From Thermodesulfovibrio thiophilus DSM 17215 (GTDB lineage Bacteria; Nitrospirota; Thermodesulfovibrionia; Thermodesulfovibrionales; Thermodesulfovibrionaceae), in the NCBI RefSeq assembly GCF_000423865.1, contig NZ_AUIU01000012.1:62001-126000 (forward strand): DNA of 64,000 nt, written 5' to 3'. The notes beneath the pieces are model-generated. The model had not been told where the DNA came from, made no database searches, and saw only the letters and a program-made list of their open reading frames with translations. Numbering within the stretch: the first letter of the stretch is position 1; each line of letters starts with the position of its first letter. The position numbers and the translations under genes are program-made. Below, piece by piece: positions 63,128 to 64,000 of this stretch.

Positions 63128-64000
63128 TGCATCCCTTCCTTTAGATTAGTTTTTGTTTTAAAGCCAAGCAACTGCTCCGATTTCTCTGTAGAACAAACCC
63201 AGCAGGGCTGACTGAGTTCTTTTAATTTATCGGTATTTATTATACTTTTTTTATCGAATTTTTGAAAGAGTTCAATAAAAATTTTACCAATTATCTCAGG
63301 AATCTTAATTCTAACAGGCTTTTTCCCTATTGCTTCTGATATAGCATCAACTATTTGATTTGTTCTATATGGTTCTGAGTCAGCTATAAAAAAGGTTTCA
63401 CCAATTGCTCTGGCACTTTTAGAAGCATTGATAATGCCTTCTACAAGGTCATTTGCATAAACCATAGAATAATGTCCTTCTTTGAAATATAAAACCATGC
63501 CTATTTTTACCATTTTAAAAAATGTAAGAAAATCACTATCTCTTGGACCATATACAGCAGGAGGTCTTACAATTGTAACAGGAACTTTATCTATGTAAAA
63601 CTGCACAGCTTTCTCACCAAGAAGTTTACTCCTTCCATACTCAGAAACAGGTTTTGGTTCAGTATTTTCATCCACTGGTTTTCCATTAATGCATGGTCCC
63701 ACTGCTGCAAGACTGCTTACATGCACAAATCTTTTAATCTCTTGATTAAGTTCAGCGACAAGTTCTATAAGATTTTTTGTTCCAGTATAATTTGACTGAA
63801 AAAATTCTTCAGGATGCGATGCTTTTGTAATTCCTGAAAGATTATAAACATAATCAAAATTCCATTCAATTTTTTTTAAGCTCTCCTTTTGAGAACAGTC
63901 TCCCTGGATTATCTTTACATTTAATCCCTTAAGAAAACGAAGTTTTAAAGGATTTCTTACAAGACAATATACTTCAACGCTGTCTTTTAAAAGTGCTTCT
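63088..64000 (-). CDS. NAD-dependent epimerase/dehydratase family protein (5' end outside the window)
   Basis: At least 304 residues of an extended SDR; the N-terminal nucleotide-binding GxxGxxG lies beyond the window end. The frame is open to base 64000 and already reads through the beta-strand YVYNLSGIT, then [12 protein letters not shown]. The catalytic Tyr-x3-Lys is in [13 protein letters not shown], followed by [18 protein letters not shown]. It resembles 3-beta-hydroxysteroid-dehydrogenase-like or sugar epimerases. Its 3' end overlaps the oxoamine synthase by 40 bases, suggesting the two act on the same product, possibly as a ketone reductase. Confidence 0.85.
   Translation of the reverse strand, partial: EALLKDSVEVYCLVRNPLKLRFLKGLNVKIIQGDCSQKESLKKIEWNFDYVYNLSGITKASHPEEFFQSNYTGTKNLIELVAELNQEIKRFVHVSSLAAVGPCINGKPVDENTEPKPVSEYGRSKLLGEKAVQFYIDKVPVTIVRPPAVYGPRDSDFLTFFKMVKIGMVLYFKEGHYSMVYANDLVEGIINASKSARAIGETFFIADSEPYRTNQIVDAISEAIGKKPVRIKIPEIIGKIFIELFQKFDKKSIINTDKLKELSQPCWVCSTEKSEQLLGFKTKTNLKEGMQWTAKWYRINKWI

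Noticed and set aside
1-64000. CRISPR arrays, insertion sequences, prophage, integrons or a replication origin
   Set aside because: No regularly spaced repeats, transposase or integrase genes, phage genes, terminal repeats or DnaA-box clusters were seen; the content is core housekeeping genes throughout.

Overview
The window is one compact, AT-rich bacterial chromosome segment with no phage, insertion sequence or CRISPR array. The gene set points to a thermophilic, anaerobic, Gram-negative sulfur-metabolising bacterium, most likely Thermodesulfovibrio or a close relative (Nitrospirota). The signs are an Aquifex-type aconitase, futalosine-route menaquinone genes, pyruvate phosphate dikinase, TauE/SafE anion exporters beside a polysulfide/thiosulfate-reductase-like molybdoenzyme, and outer-membrane genes (lolA, lptE, mltD). 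This placement is inferred from gene content and protein character; no database search was possible.

Layout. 1-3420 (minus): uspA, a TauE/SafE transporter split into two genes, and the 5' part of a molybdopterin oxidoreductase form one operon. It is preceded by a convincing sigma-54 (-24/-12) promoter with two tandem palindromes placed like enhancer sites. 3427-16231: aconitase; lysA-dapF; ppdK, addA and addB. 16344-26143 (plus): a long run of rlmI, tpiA, secG, a peptide-binding lipoprotein, lolA, pdxA, an old-yellow-enzyme oxidoreductase, gatA, gatB and a tiny c-type cytochrome. 26145-34937: ilvE, a UbiA-type prenyltransferase, an aminohydrolase of the MTA/SAH/aminofutalosine deaminase family, holA, lptE, a TPR protein, a Pif1-WYL helicase, an L,D-transpeptidase and an MTA-phosphorylase-family enzyme. 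34968-45427: tRNA-Arg, queF, hemH, ubiX, ubiB, pilD, a coiled-coil protein, a TatD/radical-SAM fusion, apgM, ogt, glgP and mqnD. 45512-49151: rpsT, an SDR, moaC, a secreted hypothetical protein and an ABC-2 exporter.

49176-60348 (minus) is an almost gapless nucleotide-synthesis superoperon: pyrR-pyrB-pyrC-carA-(coiled coil)-carB-purH-(protoglobin/PsiE membrane protein)-purD-tRNA-Leu. It joins pyrimidine and purine synthesis with a predicted haem-based gas sensor embedded by overlapping start and stop codons. 60638-64000 holds mltD, an alpha-oxoamine synthase resembling serine palmitoyltransferase, and a NAD-dependent epimerase cut by the window edge.

Two global features stand out. First, about a dozen genes without a Shine-Dalgarno sequence have a -10 box (often extended, TGnTATAAT) only 5-11 nt before the start codon, which predicts leaderless mRNAs. 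Second, convergent genes abut or overlap with no obvious hairpin terminators. Menaquinone synthesis is scattered over several loci (UbiA-type prenyltransferase, possible deaminase, ubiX, mqnD). No intergenic gap exceeds 300 bases.
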